Assembly (NCBI RefSeq): GCF_017873095.1
Contig: NZ_JAGGJU010000008.1
Coordinates: forward strand, 222,947-286,946
DNA length: 64,000 nt
From: Heterorhizobium halophytocola
GTDB lineage: Bacteria > Pseudomonadota > Alphaproteobacteria > Rhizobiales > Rhizobiaceae
Direction: 5' to 3'
Shown here in pieces: positions 8,141-17,376 of the stretch; positions within the stretch are counted from its first letter, which is position 1; the number at the start of each line of letters is the position of its first letter. Made by a program: the position numbers and the translations under genes. The notes under the pieces are model-generated. The model was not told the origin of the DNA. It did no database searches and worked only from the letters and a program-made list of their open reading frames with translations.

Positions 8141-8946
8141 GAACGGTGATCGATCTTCTCGTCGAGCGGCTTCAGGGACTGGTGCCGCGTACCGGCATCG
8201 TGCTCGGTTCCGGCCTCGGCACCCTGGTCGAGGCGCTGGAAGACCCGATCCGCATTCCCTATGACGAACTGCCGGGCTTTCCCGTGAGCGCGGTGTCCGG
8301 CCATGCGGGCGAACTGGTGGCCGGCCGTCTCGGCGGTACGCCGGTGATGATGCTGTCCGGCCGGGTGCACTACTACGAACACGGTGATGCCAATGCCATG
8401 CGGCTGCCGATCCAGGTGCTGAAGTCGCTCGGCGTACAGTCGCTGATCCTGACCAACTCGGCCGGGTCGCTGCGTGAGGACATGCCCCCGGGCTCGGTGA
8501 TGCAGATCACCGACCATATCAATTTCTCCGGCCTGAACCCGCTGATCGGCGAGGCGAGCGACCGGCGTTTCGTCGGCATGACCGGCGCCTATGACAGCGA
8601 CCTGGCAGTCCGGATGCGTCGGGCGGCCGAAGCGGAAGACATCCCGCTGTCATCCGGTGTCTATATGTGGTTTTCGGGCCCGAGCTTCGAGACGCCGGCG
8701 GAAATCCGCATGGCGCGCACGCTCGGCGCCGATGCCGTCGGCATGTCTACGGTGCCGGAAGTCATAATTGCTCGCTTTTTAGGGCTGCGCGTTGCGGCTG
8801 CATCGGTTATTACGAATCTCGGTGCGGGAATGACAGGTGCCGAACTCAGTCACGACGAAACCAAGGATATGGCACCCATTGGCGGGAAACGTCTCGCTGT
8901 CATCCTGAGCCGGATGATATCTGGTGGAGGAAAAGATATTGGATAG
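8137..8946 (+). CDS. punA: Purine-nucleoside phosphorylase (trimeric, class II type)
   Basis: A 269-residue phosphorolytic enzyme splitting inosine or guanosine (and deoxy forms) to base and (deoxy)ribose-1-phosphate. Motifs: phosphate-binding GIVLGSGLG and SGRVHYYEHG, LTNSAGSL, the purine-site SGVYMWFSGPSFETPAEI, and GADAVGMSTVPEV. ATGA overlap with cdd. From about 8761 to the end, codon choice changes to more A/T in third positions compared with the rest of the gene. Its product is isomerised by DeoB, encoded at 13866-15086. Confidence 0.93.
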   Translation: MRTVIDLLVERLQGLVPRTGIVLGSGLGTLVEALEDPIRIPYDELPGFPVSAVSGHAGELVAGRLGGTPVMMLSGRVHYYEHGDANAMRLPIQVLKSLGVQSLILTNSAGSLREDMPPGSVMQITDHINFSGLNPLIGEASDRRFVGMTGAYDSDLAVRMRRAAEAEDIPLSSGVYMWFSGPSFETPAEIRMARTLGADAVGMSTVPEVIIARFLGLRVAAASVITNLGAGMTGAELSHDETKDMAPIGGKRLAVILSRMISGGGKDIG

Positions 8947-9715
8947 CCACGAACAGCGGGCAACCGCAGCGGTTGCGCTGACGCTTCTGGATCTGACCAA
9001 TCTCAAGGATGATTGCACGCCTGAGGCAATCGAGAAACTGTGCGCGCGTGCGCAGGGGCCGTTCGGCAACGCCGCGGCGATCTGCATCTGGCCGCGCTTT
9101 GTCGCCCAGGCGCGGGCGTTGCTCGGCGCCGACAGCCAGGTGAAGATCGCAACCGTGGTCAACTTCCCCTCCGGCGACCTGCCGGTGGAAGAGGTGGTGG
9201 AGGAGGCCCGCAAGGCGATTGCCGACGGTGCCGACGAGATCGATCTGGTGATCCCCTACAAGGCCTTGCTGCAGGGCGACGAGGCGGCTGTCGAGACCAT
9301 GGTCCGCGCGGTCAAGGCCGTGTGCACCCATCCGGTGACCCTGAAGACCATTCTGGAAACCGGCGAACTGAAGGAGGCCGGGCTGATCCGCCGCGGCTCC
9401 GAGATCGCCATTGCCGCGGGCTCCGACTTCATCAAGACGTCGACCGGCAAGGTCAATGTCAACGCCACGCTGGAAGCGGCCGACATCATGATGCTCGCCA
9501 TCCGTGACAGTCGGCGCCCCGTGGGCTTCAAGCCGGCCGGCGGCATCTCGACGGTCGCCGATGCTGCCCTTTATCTGCGGCTCGCCTCGACGATCATGAG
9601 CGAGGACTGGGTCATGCCCTCGACCTTCCGTTTCGGCGCCTCGGGGCTGCTGGACGACATCGAATCGGTCATGGCGCATGGCAAGCCGCTGGCCGCGGCG
9701 GCCTCCGGATACTGA
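8939..9715 (+). CDS. deoC: Deoxyribose-phosphate aldolase
   Basis: A 258-residue class I aldolase cleaving deoxyribose-5-phosphate to acetaldehyde and glyceraldehyde-3-phosphate. The Schiff-base lysine is in SDFIKTSTGK, the catalytic Asp in ADEIDLVIPY, and the second Lys in GFKPAGGI. The chosen start is TTG at 8939, eight bases after GGAGG (8926-8930). An in-frame GTG at 8924 overlaps that ribosome site and is less likely. The start overlaps the punA stop. The first ~100 bp share the relaxed codon use seen at the end of punA. Confidence 0.92.
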   Translation: MDSHEQRATAAVALTLLDLTNLKDDCTPEAIEKLCARAQGPFGNAAAICIWPRFVAQARALLGADSQVKIATVVNFPSGDLPVEEVVEEARKAIADGADEIDLVIPYKALLQGDEAAVETMVRAVKAVCTHPVTLKTILETGELKEAGLIRRGSEIAIAAGSDFIKTSTGKVNVNATLEAADIMMLAIRDSRRPVGFKPAGGISTVADAALYLRLASTIMSEDWVMPSTFRFGASGLLDDIESVMAHGKPLAAAASGY

Positions 9716-9719
9716 CCCC

Positions 9720-11033
9720 ATGATCATTCCGCAGGAGATCATCCGGCGCAAACGGGATGGCGAGACCCTCGGGGCGATGGAAATCACCGCCTTCATCGAG
9801 GCGTTGAGCGACGAGAGCCTGTCGGAAGGGCAGGTCGCGGCCTTCGCCATGGCGGTGTTCTTTCAGGGCATGACGGCGGAAGAGACGGTTGCGCTCACCT
9901 GCGCCATGCGCGATTCCGGCACGGTGCTCTCCTGGGACGGCATCGAGGCGCCGATCGCCGACAAGCATTCGACCGGCGGCATCGGCGACAATGTCTCCTT
10001 GATGCTGGCGCCGATCGTGGCGGCCTGCGGGCTTGCCGTGCCGATGATCTCCGGCCGCGGCCTCGGCCACACCGGCGGCACGCTCGACAAGCTGCAGGCG
10101 ATCCCCGGCTACGAGGTCATGCCCGACGCCCAGACCTTTCGCCGCACGGTCGCCAATGTCGGCTGCGCGATCATCGGCCAGACCGGCGACCTGGCGCCTG
10201 CCGACCGGCGTCTCTATGCCGTGCGCGATGTGACGGCGACGGTCGAATCGATCCCGTTGATCACCGCCTCCATCCTGTCGAAGAAGCTCGCCGCCGGCCT
10301 GCAGTCGCTGGTGCTCGACGTGAAGTTCGGCAATGGCGCCTTCATGGCCGACCTCGATGATGCCGAGGCGCTGGCCGCCTCCCTGGTCGCCGTGGCCAAC
10401 GGGGCAGGGGTCAGGACCACAGCCCTTCTGACCGACATGAACCAGCCGCTCGCCGATGCCGCCGGCAATGCGCTGGAGATCGTCAACTGCGTCGATTTTC
10501 TCGCCGGCCGCAAGGCGGGCACGCGGCTGGAGACGGTCACGCTGGCGCTCGCCGCCGACATGCTGGTCAATGCCGGCGTGGAGACGGATGTGACTGTGGC
10601 CGCAGCGCGCAGCCGCGATGCGCTGTCGTCGGGCAGGGCTGCTGAGATCTTCGGGGCCATGGTCCACGCGCTCGGCGGGCCGGTCGATTTCCTCGAGCAT
10701 TCTGCCAATTATCTGCGCAAGGCGCCGATCGAGATCCCCGTGCTGGCGCAGTCCGGTGGCATCCTGCAAAGCTGCGCCACCCGCGATCTCGGCATGGCGG
10801 TCGTCGATCTCGGCGGCGGCCGTCGCCGCGCCACCGACACGATCGATCACCGCGTCGGCTTCAGCGGTCTTGTCCCGCTGGGCACCGAGGTGGCAAGAGG
10901 CGATCTGATTGCTATGGTCCATGCCGCCGACGAAGACAGCGGCGCCCGCGCCGCCCAGGCCGTGGCCTCGGCCTACCGGATCGGCGAGGGCAGCCTTGCG
11001 GACGCGCCTGTCGTGCTCAAGCGGCTCGGCTGA
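9720..11033 (+). CDS. deoA: Thymidine phosphorylase
   Basis: A 437-residue enzyme of the DeoA/TdRPase family, phosphorolysing thymidine and deoxyuridine to base and deoxyribose-1-phosphate. Motifs are DKHSTGGIGDNVSLML (phosphate site), SGRGLGHTGGTLDKL, the segment SILSKKLAAGL and LDVKFGNGAFM. It starts 4 bp after the deoC stop and is the last gene of the rightward salvage operon. It converges on the leftward phosphatase-like gene with only 19 bp between. Confidence 0.93.
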   Translation: MIIPQEIIRRKRDGETLGAMEITAFIEALSDESLSEGQVAAFAMAVFFQGMTAEETVALTCAMRDSGTVLSWDGIEAPIADKHSTGGIGDNVSLMLAPIVAACGLAVPMISGRGLGHTGGTLDKLQAIPGYEVMPDAQTFRRTVANVGCAIIGQTGDLAPADRRLYAVRDVTATVESIPLITASILSKKLAAGLQSLVLDVKFGNGAFMADLDDAEALAASLVAVANGAGVRTTALLTDMNQPLADAAGNALEIVNCVDFLAGRKAGTRLETVTLALAADMLVNAGVETDVTVAAARSRDALSSGRAAEIFGAMVHALGGPVDFLEHSANYLRKAPIEIPVLAQSGGILQSCATRDLGMAVVDLGGGRRRATDTIDHRVGFSGLVPLGTEVARGDLIAMVHAADEDSGARAAQAVASAYRIGEGSLADAPVVLKRLG

Positions 11034-11052
11034 GACGGCGCGCCCGAGCGCG

Positions 11053-11373
11053 TTACAGATGGCGCGGCACCCGCTCCCTCAGCCGTTCGACCAGCGCCGG
11101 ATCCATGAAATCGCAATCATCGGAAATATTGAGGCAAATGATACGCCGGTCCTTCAGCCGAGGGCGGCATTTGCCCTGCAGCTTCGAACGGTGCCCCCGC
11201 GCCATCACCAAGATGATATCCGCCCAGTCGACGCGTTCGGCCGACAGCGGATTTTCCGCATCGTTGTCGGTCCGGGCGGATGGCACCTCGATGCCCGGCC
11301 AGCCGGCGAAGACCTGCTCGGCCGTGGGGCTGCGCAGCCTGTTCTGGCTGCGGACGAACAGGACATTCTTCAC
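11053..11373 (-). CDS. Low-molecular-weight tyrosine phosphatase-like protein lacking the catalytic cysteine
   Basis: A 106-residue protein of the small LMW-PTP-like family (COG4551 type). Family members begin with a P-loop of the form V-C-S-Q-N-R-L-R-S-P-T; here it reads VRSQNRLRSPT. The nucleophile Cys8 is thus Arg8 (codon CGC at 11352-11350, one base from TGC), while Arg14 and Ser15 of the C-x5-R-S loop remain. The rest of the frame is intact. The start is GTG at 11373, eight bases after GGAGG; the in-frame ATG at 11439 lacks a site. If the sequence is right, it cannot use the normal phosphocysteine mechanism. Confidence 0.8.
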   Translation of the reverse strand: MKNVLFVRSQNRLRSPTAEQVFAGWPGIEVPSARTDNDAENPLSAERVDWADIILVMARGHRSKLQGKCRPRLKDRRIICLNISDDCDFMDPALVERLRERVPRHL

Positions 11374-11442
11374 GGGCGAGCCTCCAGATGACGGCAGGGC
11401 CTTGCCGTATCGTCGATCGGGATGGTCGGAATCCGGCATCGC

Positions 11443-11970
11443 TCAGAATTTCATCTCCAGCGCCCCGTCGGCGACGGTGTAGGAGGACAACCGCTTGAGG
11501 AAGCTCATGCCGACCAGCGTCCCGGACAGCGCCTGATCCTTCATCACGAAGGCATCGACGTCGCGCACCCGGACATCGCCGATCTCGATCGTCGCAAGCT
11601 TCACATAGGCGGCCAGGGTTTTGCCGTTCGCCGTATTGATCGGATATTTGAAATCGAGGCTTGCGGAATTGAAGCCCAGCCGGCGGGCCGTGGACTGGTT
11701 GAAGGCGATCAGCGTGGCGCCGGTGTCGATCAGGCCGTCGACGGGTTTGCCGTTCAGCTTGAACCGGGCCTTGAAATGTCCCTGCGCATCCGCGGCAATC
11801 CGCGCATGACCGGGCCTGGTGCTGGCATTCGCCTTCTGCACGGAGGGCTCGTCCTGCACCGCCGCATCGGCATTCTCCACCGGCGCAGGGGCCACCTTCG
11901 TCAGGTATTGCGGCAGTTCGATCGCCGCTGCCGCGGCGATGCCCAGGATGATGAACGCACGAGCGAGCAT
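11443..11970 (-). CDS. TIGR02281-type retropepsin-like aspartic protease, membrane-anchored
   Basis: A 175-residue protein with one N-terminal hydrophobic anchor (MLARAFIILGIAAAAAIEL), a low-complexity linker and a single aspartyl-protease half-domain. The active site is GLIDTGATLIAF (D-T-G-A), and the C-terminal part GTLVGMSFLKRLSSYTV matches the clan AA family of alphaproteobacteria. Single-lobe members act as dimers, probably in the periplasm. ATG at 11970 has GGAGG eight bases upstream; an in-frame ATG at 12021 lacks one. Substrate unknown. Confidence 0.85.
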   Translation of the reverse strand: MLARAFIILGIAAAAAIELPQYLTKVAPAPVENADAAVQDEPSVQKANASTRPGHARIAADAQGHFKARFKLNGKPVDGLIDTGATLIAFNQSTARRLGFNSASLDFKYPINTANGKTLAAYVKLATIEIGDVRVRDVDAFVMKDQALSGTLVGMSFLKRLSSYTVADGALEMKF

Positions 11971-12155
11971 GATGAGGTCCTCCGGCAGGTCGTATGCTGC
12001 CTGGAGCATTCTAGGTTGCAAGGCTGATAGTCGGACTAACGCAATGACTAAAATGCCGTCGAACCGGCCGTTTCCTGCACGGCTTACGCAGGCGGCGGTG
12101 GCGGCGGGACGGCATGCGCCGGCCCCTCCCAGTCAGCCATGGCCCGGCGGCCGCC

Positions 12156-12785
12156 TTACTTCGTGCCGTACATCCGGTCGCCGGCGTCGCCGAGACCCGG
12201 CATGATATAGCCCTTTTCGTTCAGGTGGCTGTCGATCGAGGCGGTGTAGACCGGAACGTCGGGATGCGCGTCGGTGAAATGCTTGATCCCTTCGGGCGCT
12301 GCCAGCAGGCAGAGGAAGCGGATGTTCTTGGCACCGCGCTCCTTCAGCTTGTCGATCGCGGCAATCGAGGAATTGCCGGTCGCCAGCATCGGGTCGACGA
12401 CGATGATCAGTCGCTCGGCAATGTCTTCCGGCGCCTTGAAATAATATTCGACCGGCTCCAGCGTCACGTGATCGCGGTAGACGCCGATATGCGAGACGCG
12501 GGCGGCCGGCACCAGTTCCAGCATGCCTTCCAGCAGGCCGTTGCCGGCGCGCAGGATCGAGGCGAAGACCAGCTTCTTGCCTTCCAGCACCGGCGATTCC
12601 ATCGTCTGCAGCGGTGTCTCGATGGTCTGCATGGTCAATTCGAGATCGCGCGTCACCTCGTAGCAGAGCAGCGTCGAGATCTCGCGCAGCAACCGGCGGA
12701 AGCTCGAGGTCGAGGTCTCCTTGCGGCGCATGATCGTCAGTTTGTGTTGGACGAGCGGATGATCGATGACAGTGACGCCGTTCAT
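12156..12785 (-). CDS. upp: Uracil phosphoribosyltransferase
   Basis: A 209-residue salvage enzyme making UMP from uracil and PRPP, normal length for the family. The PRPP loop is [15 protein letters not shown], and the uracil-binding C-terminal region is [16 protein letters not shown]. The N-terminal [20 protein letters not shown] is typical. It recycles the uracil released by DeoA and is on the same strand as add and deoB, 109 bp downstream of add. Confidence 0.95.
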   Translation of the reverse strand: MNGVTVIDHPLVQHKLTIMRRKETSTSSFRRLLREISTLLCYEVTRDLELTMQTIETPLQTMESPVLEGKKLVFASILRAGNGLLEGMLELVPAARVSHIGVYRDHVTLEPVEYYFKAPEDIAERLIIVVDPMLATGNSSIAAIDKLKERGAKNIRFLCLLAAPEGIKHFTDAHPDVPVYTASIDSHLNEKGYIMPGLGDAGDRMYGTK

Positions 12786-12894
12786 GGGACAAACCTTCTT
12801 TTCAAACTGGGCTTGCCCATGTCTTTGTCACGGGCAGCCTCGGTTAAGCAAGCGTCGAGCAACGCCGGCGATCAAAAAGCCACGGAAAAGCCCC

Positions 12895-13869
12895 TCAGGC
12901 GGCAAGCTTCGCCAGCAGCGCCTGCCGTGTCTCCTCATCGACGAAGGCCGCCTCGATGGCCGTGCGGGTCATGGCGTCGATCTCCGCCTCGCTGAAGCCC
13001 AGTTCGTCGGCGGCGATTTCGTATTCGCGCGCCAGCGAGGTGTGGAAGAAGGGCGGGTCGTCCGAGTTCAGCGTCACAGGAACGCCGGCCTGCACCAGCT
13101 GCCGCAGCGGATGGGAGGCGAAGTCGGGGAAGACCTGCAGCGCGATATTGGAACCCGGGCAGACCTCGAGCACGATGCCGAGATCGGCAATCCGCTTGAC
13201 CAGCTCCGGATCCTCGATGGCGCGCACGCCGTGGCCGATCCGCGATGGCTTCACCAGCTCGACCGCATCGGCAACGGAAAACGCGCCGCACAACTCGCCG
13301 GCGTGGATGGTGATGCCGAGGCCGGCCTCACGCACCACGTCGAAGGCGCGGGCATAATCGGCGACCCGGTTCATCCGCTCCTCGCCGGCCATGTTGAAGC
13401 CGGTGATCAGCGGGTGGTCGAATGTCGCCGCCCACTCGGCGCGCCGCAGCACGTTTTCCGGGCCCAGGTGACGCTCGCCGATGATGATCATCCGGCATTC
13501 GATGCCGGTCTCCTGCCTGGCCGCCGCGATGCCGGCTGCCAGTCCGCCGATATAATCTTCCGGCGCCAGACCGACGGCCTCGCCATGGTCGGGCGAAATG
13601 AACAGCTCGCTATAGATGGTGTTTTCGGCTGCGAGTTCGCAGAGATAGGCCTGCGTCAGCGCGGCATAGTCGTCGGCGGTGCGAAATACCGATGCGACAT
13701 GGTCATAGCAGGCTATGAAACTGGTGAAGTCATGCCAGACATAGGCCCCGTCGCGGATGAAGACGGAGTGATCGACGCCATATTTCTCCGCCTGGCGCAG
13801 GGTGAGCGCAGGTGGGGCTGCGCCCTCCACATGGCAATGCAGTTCCGCCTTCTTCAGGTGCTTGGTCAC
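12895..13869 (-). CDS. add: Adenosine deaminase
   Basis: A 324-residue zinc hydrolase converting (deoxy)adenosine to (deoxy)inosine. Metal ligands and catalytic residues appear as [20 protein letters not shown] (catalytic Glu), IGHGVRA and LNSDDPPFF. The start is GTG at 13869, overlapping the deoB stop as GTGA. It is somewhat shorter than E. coli Add but complete. The resulting inosine feeds PunA. Confidence 0.94.
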   Translation of the reverse strand: MTKHLKKAELHCHVEGAAPPALTLRQAEKYGVDHSVFIRDGAYVWHDFTSFIACYDHVASVFRTADDYAALTQAYLCELAAENTIYSELFISPDHGEAVGLAPEDYIGGLAAGIAAARQETGIECRMIIIGERHLGPENVLRRAEWAATFDHPLITGFNMAGEERMNRVADYARAFDVVREAGLGITIHAGELCGAFSVADAVELVKPSRIGHGVRAIEDPELVKRIADLGIVLEVCPGSNIALQVFPDFASHPLRQLVQAGVPVTLNSDDPPFFHTSLAREYEIAADELGFSEAEIDAMTRTAIEAAFVDEETRQALLAKLAA

Positions 13870-15086
13870 AGGAAGCTCCGTCCATGCTTGCCGGGCGCAA
13901 TGCCGAGATGCGCCGCGACCGTCTCGCCGATATCGGCATAGGTGTCGCGTATGCCGATGGCGCGCGAGCGGATGCCCGGCCCGAACGCCATGATCGGAAC
14001 CCTTTCGCGGGTATGATCAGTGCCGCGCCAGGTCGGATCGCAGCCGTGATCGGCGGTCATCAGCACCATGTCGCCGGGCTTCAGCTTGCGGTTGATCTCC
14101 GCCAGCCGGCGGTCGAAGGCCTCGAGCGCTGCGGCATAGCCCGGCACGTCGCGGCGATGCCCGTAGAGCATGTCGAAATCGACGAAATTGGTGAAGACGA
14201 GATCGCCGTCGCTGGCCTCGTCCATGGCTTTCAGCGTCGCATCCACCAGTGCCATATTGCCATTGGCCTTGATCACGCGCGACACGCCCTGGTGGGCGAA
14301 GATGTCGCCGATCTTGCCGACGGCATGCACGCGGCGATCCGCCTCGATCAGGCGGTCCAGCAGCGTTGGCTCCGGCGGCAGCACCGAGAAGTCGCGGCGA
14401 TTGCCGGTGCGCTCGAAAGTGGCCGGACTGTCGCCGACAAAGGGCCGGGCGATCACCCGGCCGATATTCAAGGGGTCGACGAGCTCGCGCACGATCGCGC
14501 AGAGATCCATCAGCCGCTCCAGCCCGAAACTCGCCTCGTGGGCGGCAATCTGGAAGACGGAATCCGAGGATGTATAGCAGATCGGCTTGTGGCTGCGGAT
14601 ATGCTCGACGCCGAGCCTTGCGATGATCTCGGTGCCCGAGGCATGGCAATTGCCGAGAATGCCCGGAAGATCGGCGCGCTCGCAGATCGCCTCCACCAGG
14701 TCGCGCGGGAAGGCCTGGTCGCCCTCTGGAAAATAGCCCCAGTCGAACATGACCGGCGTGCCGGCGATCTCCCAGTGGCCCGACGGCGTGTCCTTGCCGC
14801 GCGAGGTTTCCGAGGCCGCCCCATGCAGGCCGAAGATCCGCTCGGGCACCGGCATGCCGGCCGGATAGGTGCCGCTGGCAAGCTTGGCGATCTGCATCAG
14901 GCCCAGCGCCGAGAGGTTCGGCAGCTTCAGCCGACCGGACCGCAATCCTGCCCGGTCTCCCGCGCCTGTCGCACAGAATTCGGCGATATGGCCAAGCGTG
15001 TCGGATCCCTCGTCGCCATAGGCGCTAGCATCCGGCGCACCGCCGATGCCGAAGGAGTCGAGAACGAAGAGGAATGCGCGGGCCAT
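13866..15086 (-). CDS. deoB: Phosphopentomutase
   Basis: A 406-residue manganese enzyme of the alkaline-phosphatase superfamily interconverting (deoxy)ribose-1- and 5-phosphate, the link between phosphorylases and DeoC. Motifs: [16 protein letters not shown] with metal Asp, [20 protein letters not shown] with the phosphorylated Thr, [13 protein letters not shown], and [19 protein letters not shown]. It heads the leftward add-upp group, 98 bp downstream of the TadG-like gene, and overlaps add by four bases. Confidence 0.95.
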   Translation of the reverse strand: MARAFLFVLDSFGIGGAPDASAYGDEGSDTLGHIAEFCATGAGDRAGLRSGRLKLPNLSALGLMQIAKLASGTYPAGMPVPERIFGLHGAASETSRGKDTPSGHWEIAGTPVMFDWGYFPEGDQAFPRDLVEAICERADLPGILGNCHASGTEIIARLGVEHIRSHKPICYTSSDSVFQIAAHEASFGLERLMDLCAIVRELVDPLNIGRVIARPFVGDSPATFERTGNRRDFSVLPPEPTLLDRLIEADRRVHAVGKIGDIFAHQGVSRVIKANGNMALVDATLKAMDEASDGDLVFTNFVDFDMLYGHRRDVPGYAAALEAFDRRLAEINRKLKPGDMVLMTADHGCDPTWRGTDHTRERVPIMAFGPGIRSRAIGIRDTYADIGETVAAHLGIAPGKHGRSFL

Positions 15087-15184
15087 CCGTCACCTAGAAT
15101 CGAAGCGCCCTTGAGGGTCGCGGAACCGGTGATGAATAGCCCGTCGAAACGGCCTTTGCAAATCGCGACAGGCCCGGAGAAACC

Positions 15185-15817
15185 TCAGGATGGGCAGTTC
15201 GTGCAGGCAATCCCGTCGTCGCCGACACGCTGGCGATAATAGTAGTCGCGCGCGATGGTGATCGTCGTCAGCCCGCTGCTGGAAAAATTCGGAACATAGG
15301 TGACGAGCTCGTGCGGGATCGAAAGCTCCGCATGGATGAGGAAGGTCTCGGCATTGCTCATCGCCGCGTCCAGATTGAGGGTGGTCCCCGCCGTGTAGGG
15401 GGCCTTCTTGCTGTCGCTTTCCCAGGACCAGGTCACGGTGGCCTTCGAATTCTTGTCGATGGTGATGCCGGTCACCTTCAGCACCATGCCGGTGGTCGGG
15501 TAGGGCACGAACAGCGATTGGGCCACATGCGTCATGGAGTCGAGGAAATCCTTGTTCACATCGCCTTCCTGGGCAATCAGGTCGGCGACGGTACTGGCGG
15601 CGGCCGTTGCCCTCTTCTGCACGCTGAACGCCAGCGTGAGTTCCAGCGCCGAGAGGTAGACGAACAGAAGCAGCGGGAAAAGCAGCGCGAATTCGACGGC
15701 GCCGAAACCCTGTCGGTCGGTGCCCAAACGCTTGAACTGCCGGCTGAGGGCTTGCAGGGTGGCTTTGCCGACCGTCGCCAGGCGGGTGCCGGAAAATGCC
15801 GATCGGATCGCGGTCAT
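15185..15817 (-). CDS. TadG/TadE-like pilus assembly pseudopilin 2
   Basis: A 210-residue protein with the TadE-like N-terminal motif DRQGFGAVEFALLFPLLLFVYLSALEL (residues about 34-60; G-x-x-x-V-E-F), which is the prepilin-peptidase-type segment followed by one membrane helix. The rest is an extracytoplasmic domain ending with a Cys pair (CTNC). It likely acts as a minor pseudopilin for the Flp pilus. ATG at 15817 overlaps the stop of the upstream TadE-like gene (ATGA). Similarity is to the family motif only. Confidence 0.8.
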   Translation of the reverse strand: MTAIRSAFSGTRLATVGKATLQALSRQFKRLGTDRQGFGAVEFALLFPLLLFVYLSALELTLAFSVQKRATAAASTVADLIAQEGDVNKDFLDSMTHVAQSLFVPYPTTGMVLKVTGITIDKNSKATVTWSWESDSKKAPYTAGTTLNLDAAMSNAETFLIHAELSIPHELVTYVPNFSSSGLTTITIARDYYYRQRVGDDGIACTNCPS

Positions 15818-16443
15818 GGATAGTCCTCGTTCTTGAAGGTCGTCGTTGCAACGATCAGGAACACCGAGGATCCGTCGGCAGGGCGAATATTCGTGATGTA
15901 GGGACGCACCAGGTCGGTCATGACATGCCAGCGGTAGAAGGCCCGGACCATGTTGACGGTCTTCGGTCCGCCGGGGCTGTACTTGAACTTGGTGGGGTCG
16001 ATGTCGGCATAATCCGCAGCGCTGACGCGCGGAATGGAGGTCGGCACGTCGTTGTAATCGGTGTAGGTCTGGACATCGACATAGAGATCCGACTCGTTGG
16101 CGGCCTCCGTCTTCGAACAGGTGATCATCACTGCAATGTCGTTGCACAGCAGCTGGCGGAACTCCGTCTTGTCCTTGTCGGTGTCCCTGCCGAGCTTGTA
16201 GGTGATTTCGCCCGTGCGGATCTGCCGGGCCAGGTTGTTGGTTGCATTCGTCAGCAGCTGCTCGGCGCTATAGGCGACGAAGGTCTCGATGATGGCAAAC
16301 ACAATCAGGAAATAGGGTATCGCCAGAATGGCGAATTCGATCGCCGCGGTGCCGTCGCGCGAACGCATCAATCGAAGAAAGGTTGAACACGCTCGTCGCG
16401 CGGATCGGATTGGGCGCATGCCCGCTTTGCGTCTTGAATTCAT
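15814..16443 (-). CDS. TadE-like pilus assembly pseudopilin 1
   Basis: A 209-residue protein with the TadE motif RDGTAAIEFAILAIPYFLIVFAIIE (residues 29-53), one membrane helix and a periplasmic domain with two Cys (LLCND, ITCSK). TadE/TadF/TadG proteins are minor pseudopilins needed for Flp pilus formation. The start at 16443 has only a weak ribosome site; in-frame ATG at 16419 is an alternative. Co-translated with the next gene and transcribed away from flp. Confidence 0.8.
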   Translation of the reverse strand: MNSRRKAGMRPIRSARRACSTFLRLMRSRDGTAAIEFAILAIPYFLIVFAIIETFVAYSAEQLLTNATNNLARQIRTGEITYKLGRDTDKDKTEFRQLLCNDIAVMITCSKTEAANESDLYVDVQTYTDYNDVPTSIPRVSAADYADIDPTKFKYSPGGPKTVNMVRAFYRWHVMTDLVRPYITNIRPADGSSVFLIVATTTFKNEDYP

Positions 16444-16583
16444 TTCTGAACGCCTAAAAATATCTTTATGACGCTATATTAGGCGAGAGATATTGAATTT
16501 TCGTTCACCAACCACGCGGAATTGGTGGCGAACCGTTAATCAATCCGAAAGCATGCGACGTATGTGGGAAGCCGGCTTCCTGA

Positions 16584-16985
16584 TCAGGGCTCTGCGTAGG
16601 TGCTTGCAGCCTGCGCTTCGCAGATCGGGGTGCAGGACATGACGATACGAGCAGTCGACTTGAACAGGCGAATTGTGTTGTCTTCGTCGATCGAGACCTG
16701 GATCCGTTCGTCCAGAATGGCGTTGCCGTCATTGTCGAGCAGAACCAGATTAGTCGTGCCGAAATCACGGCCGGTCAGCACGATCGTCTTTTCGTCTGCC
16801 ACAGTCGCGTCGGCGATCTTCGAATTGCCGACGATCACCTTGCTGACCGGACGGTCGAGTTTCAGGACACGGGCGTGATCCATGAACACGTGCAGAGCGC
16901 CGTCCTCTGCCAGGACGGGGCCGGCCAGCAGTGTGCCGGTCACGCAGGCAGCGAACAGGGAAGCGGAAAGTTTGAAAGTGATCAC
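16584..16985 (-). CDS. Solo CpaC/RcpA N-terminal domain protein (secretin domain absent)
   Basis: A 133-residue secreted protein: a signal peptide (ITFKLSASLFAACVTGTLLAG, cut near VLAEDG), then one beta-rich domain. That domain, with LDRPVSKVIVGNSKIADAT and VLTGRDFGTTNLVLLD, parallels the N-terminal domain of the CpaC encoded at 19145-20725 (GLNKAIVVDLPADAHDILV; LFGKSVGQTNVFIFG). No secretin barrel or BON-like repeat follows. Two Cys near the C-terminus (SCTPIC) could form a disulfide. The GTG start at 16985 follows AAGGA by eight bases. It may assist the secretin in the outer membrane; this is inference. Confidence 0.8.
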   Translation of the reverse strand: MITFKLSASLFAACVTGTLLAGPVLAEDGALHVFMDHARVLKLDRPVSKVIVGNSKIADATVADEKTIVLTGRDFGTTNLVLLDNDGNAILDERIQVSIDEDNTIRLFKSTARIVMSCTPICEAQAASTYAEP

Positions 16986-17376
16986 CGGCAAGATCCTTGA
17001 GGACGCTCTTAATGCTTTAAATCTCGGGTCCAAGATGCCGCGATTTGGTGAATGAACGGTTAAGTGGGCTTTCTTAATATATAAGGCATCCGTTGCCCCT
17101 GACTGATGCCCAGATCGGAGCCCCTGGAGGCCGGGGAGATATCCCCTTGAGGATGCAGTCTTATAAGGGGGCGCTTTCCCGGCGACATTAGTCCCTCGAA
17201 ATGTAGCGACCTCGGTAACGAAGCGCTTACCTTGCTGCGCGTCCTGCCACATTTACGTTTTGGTAACGTTCTTTATTAAGTCGGTAGCAATGGACGCTCT
17301 GTAGGTTGAGGTCATCCGAGCAACGGTAAACAGTTGCCGGGCGTGCTGAACAGCTTCATAGAGTTAGGAGAATACA
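16986..17376. other. 391-bp divergent control region of the tad locus
   Basis: No gene is seen here. It separates the leftward CpaC-N gene from rightward flp and must hold both promoters. It is AT-richer than its surroundings. GGTAACG occurs at 17214-17220 and again near 17262-17268. GGGGA and TCCCC form a small inverted repeat at 17133-17146, with AAGGGG again at 17165-17170. TTAA sites near 17059-17078 are not spaced as a CtrA box (10 instead of 7 bases), so I do not call one. Confidence 0.5.

Noticed and set aside
17059..17078. Possible CtrA box before the tad genes
   Set aside because: The two TTAA elements are 10 bases apart rather than 7, and other TTAA pairs near 16995 and 18255 are also mis-spaced.
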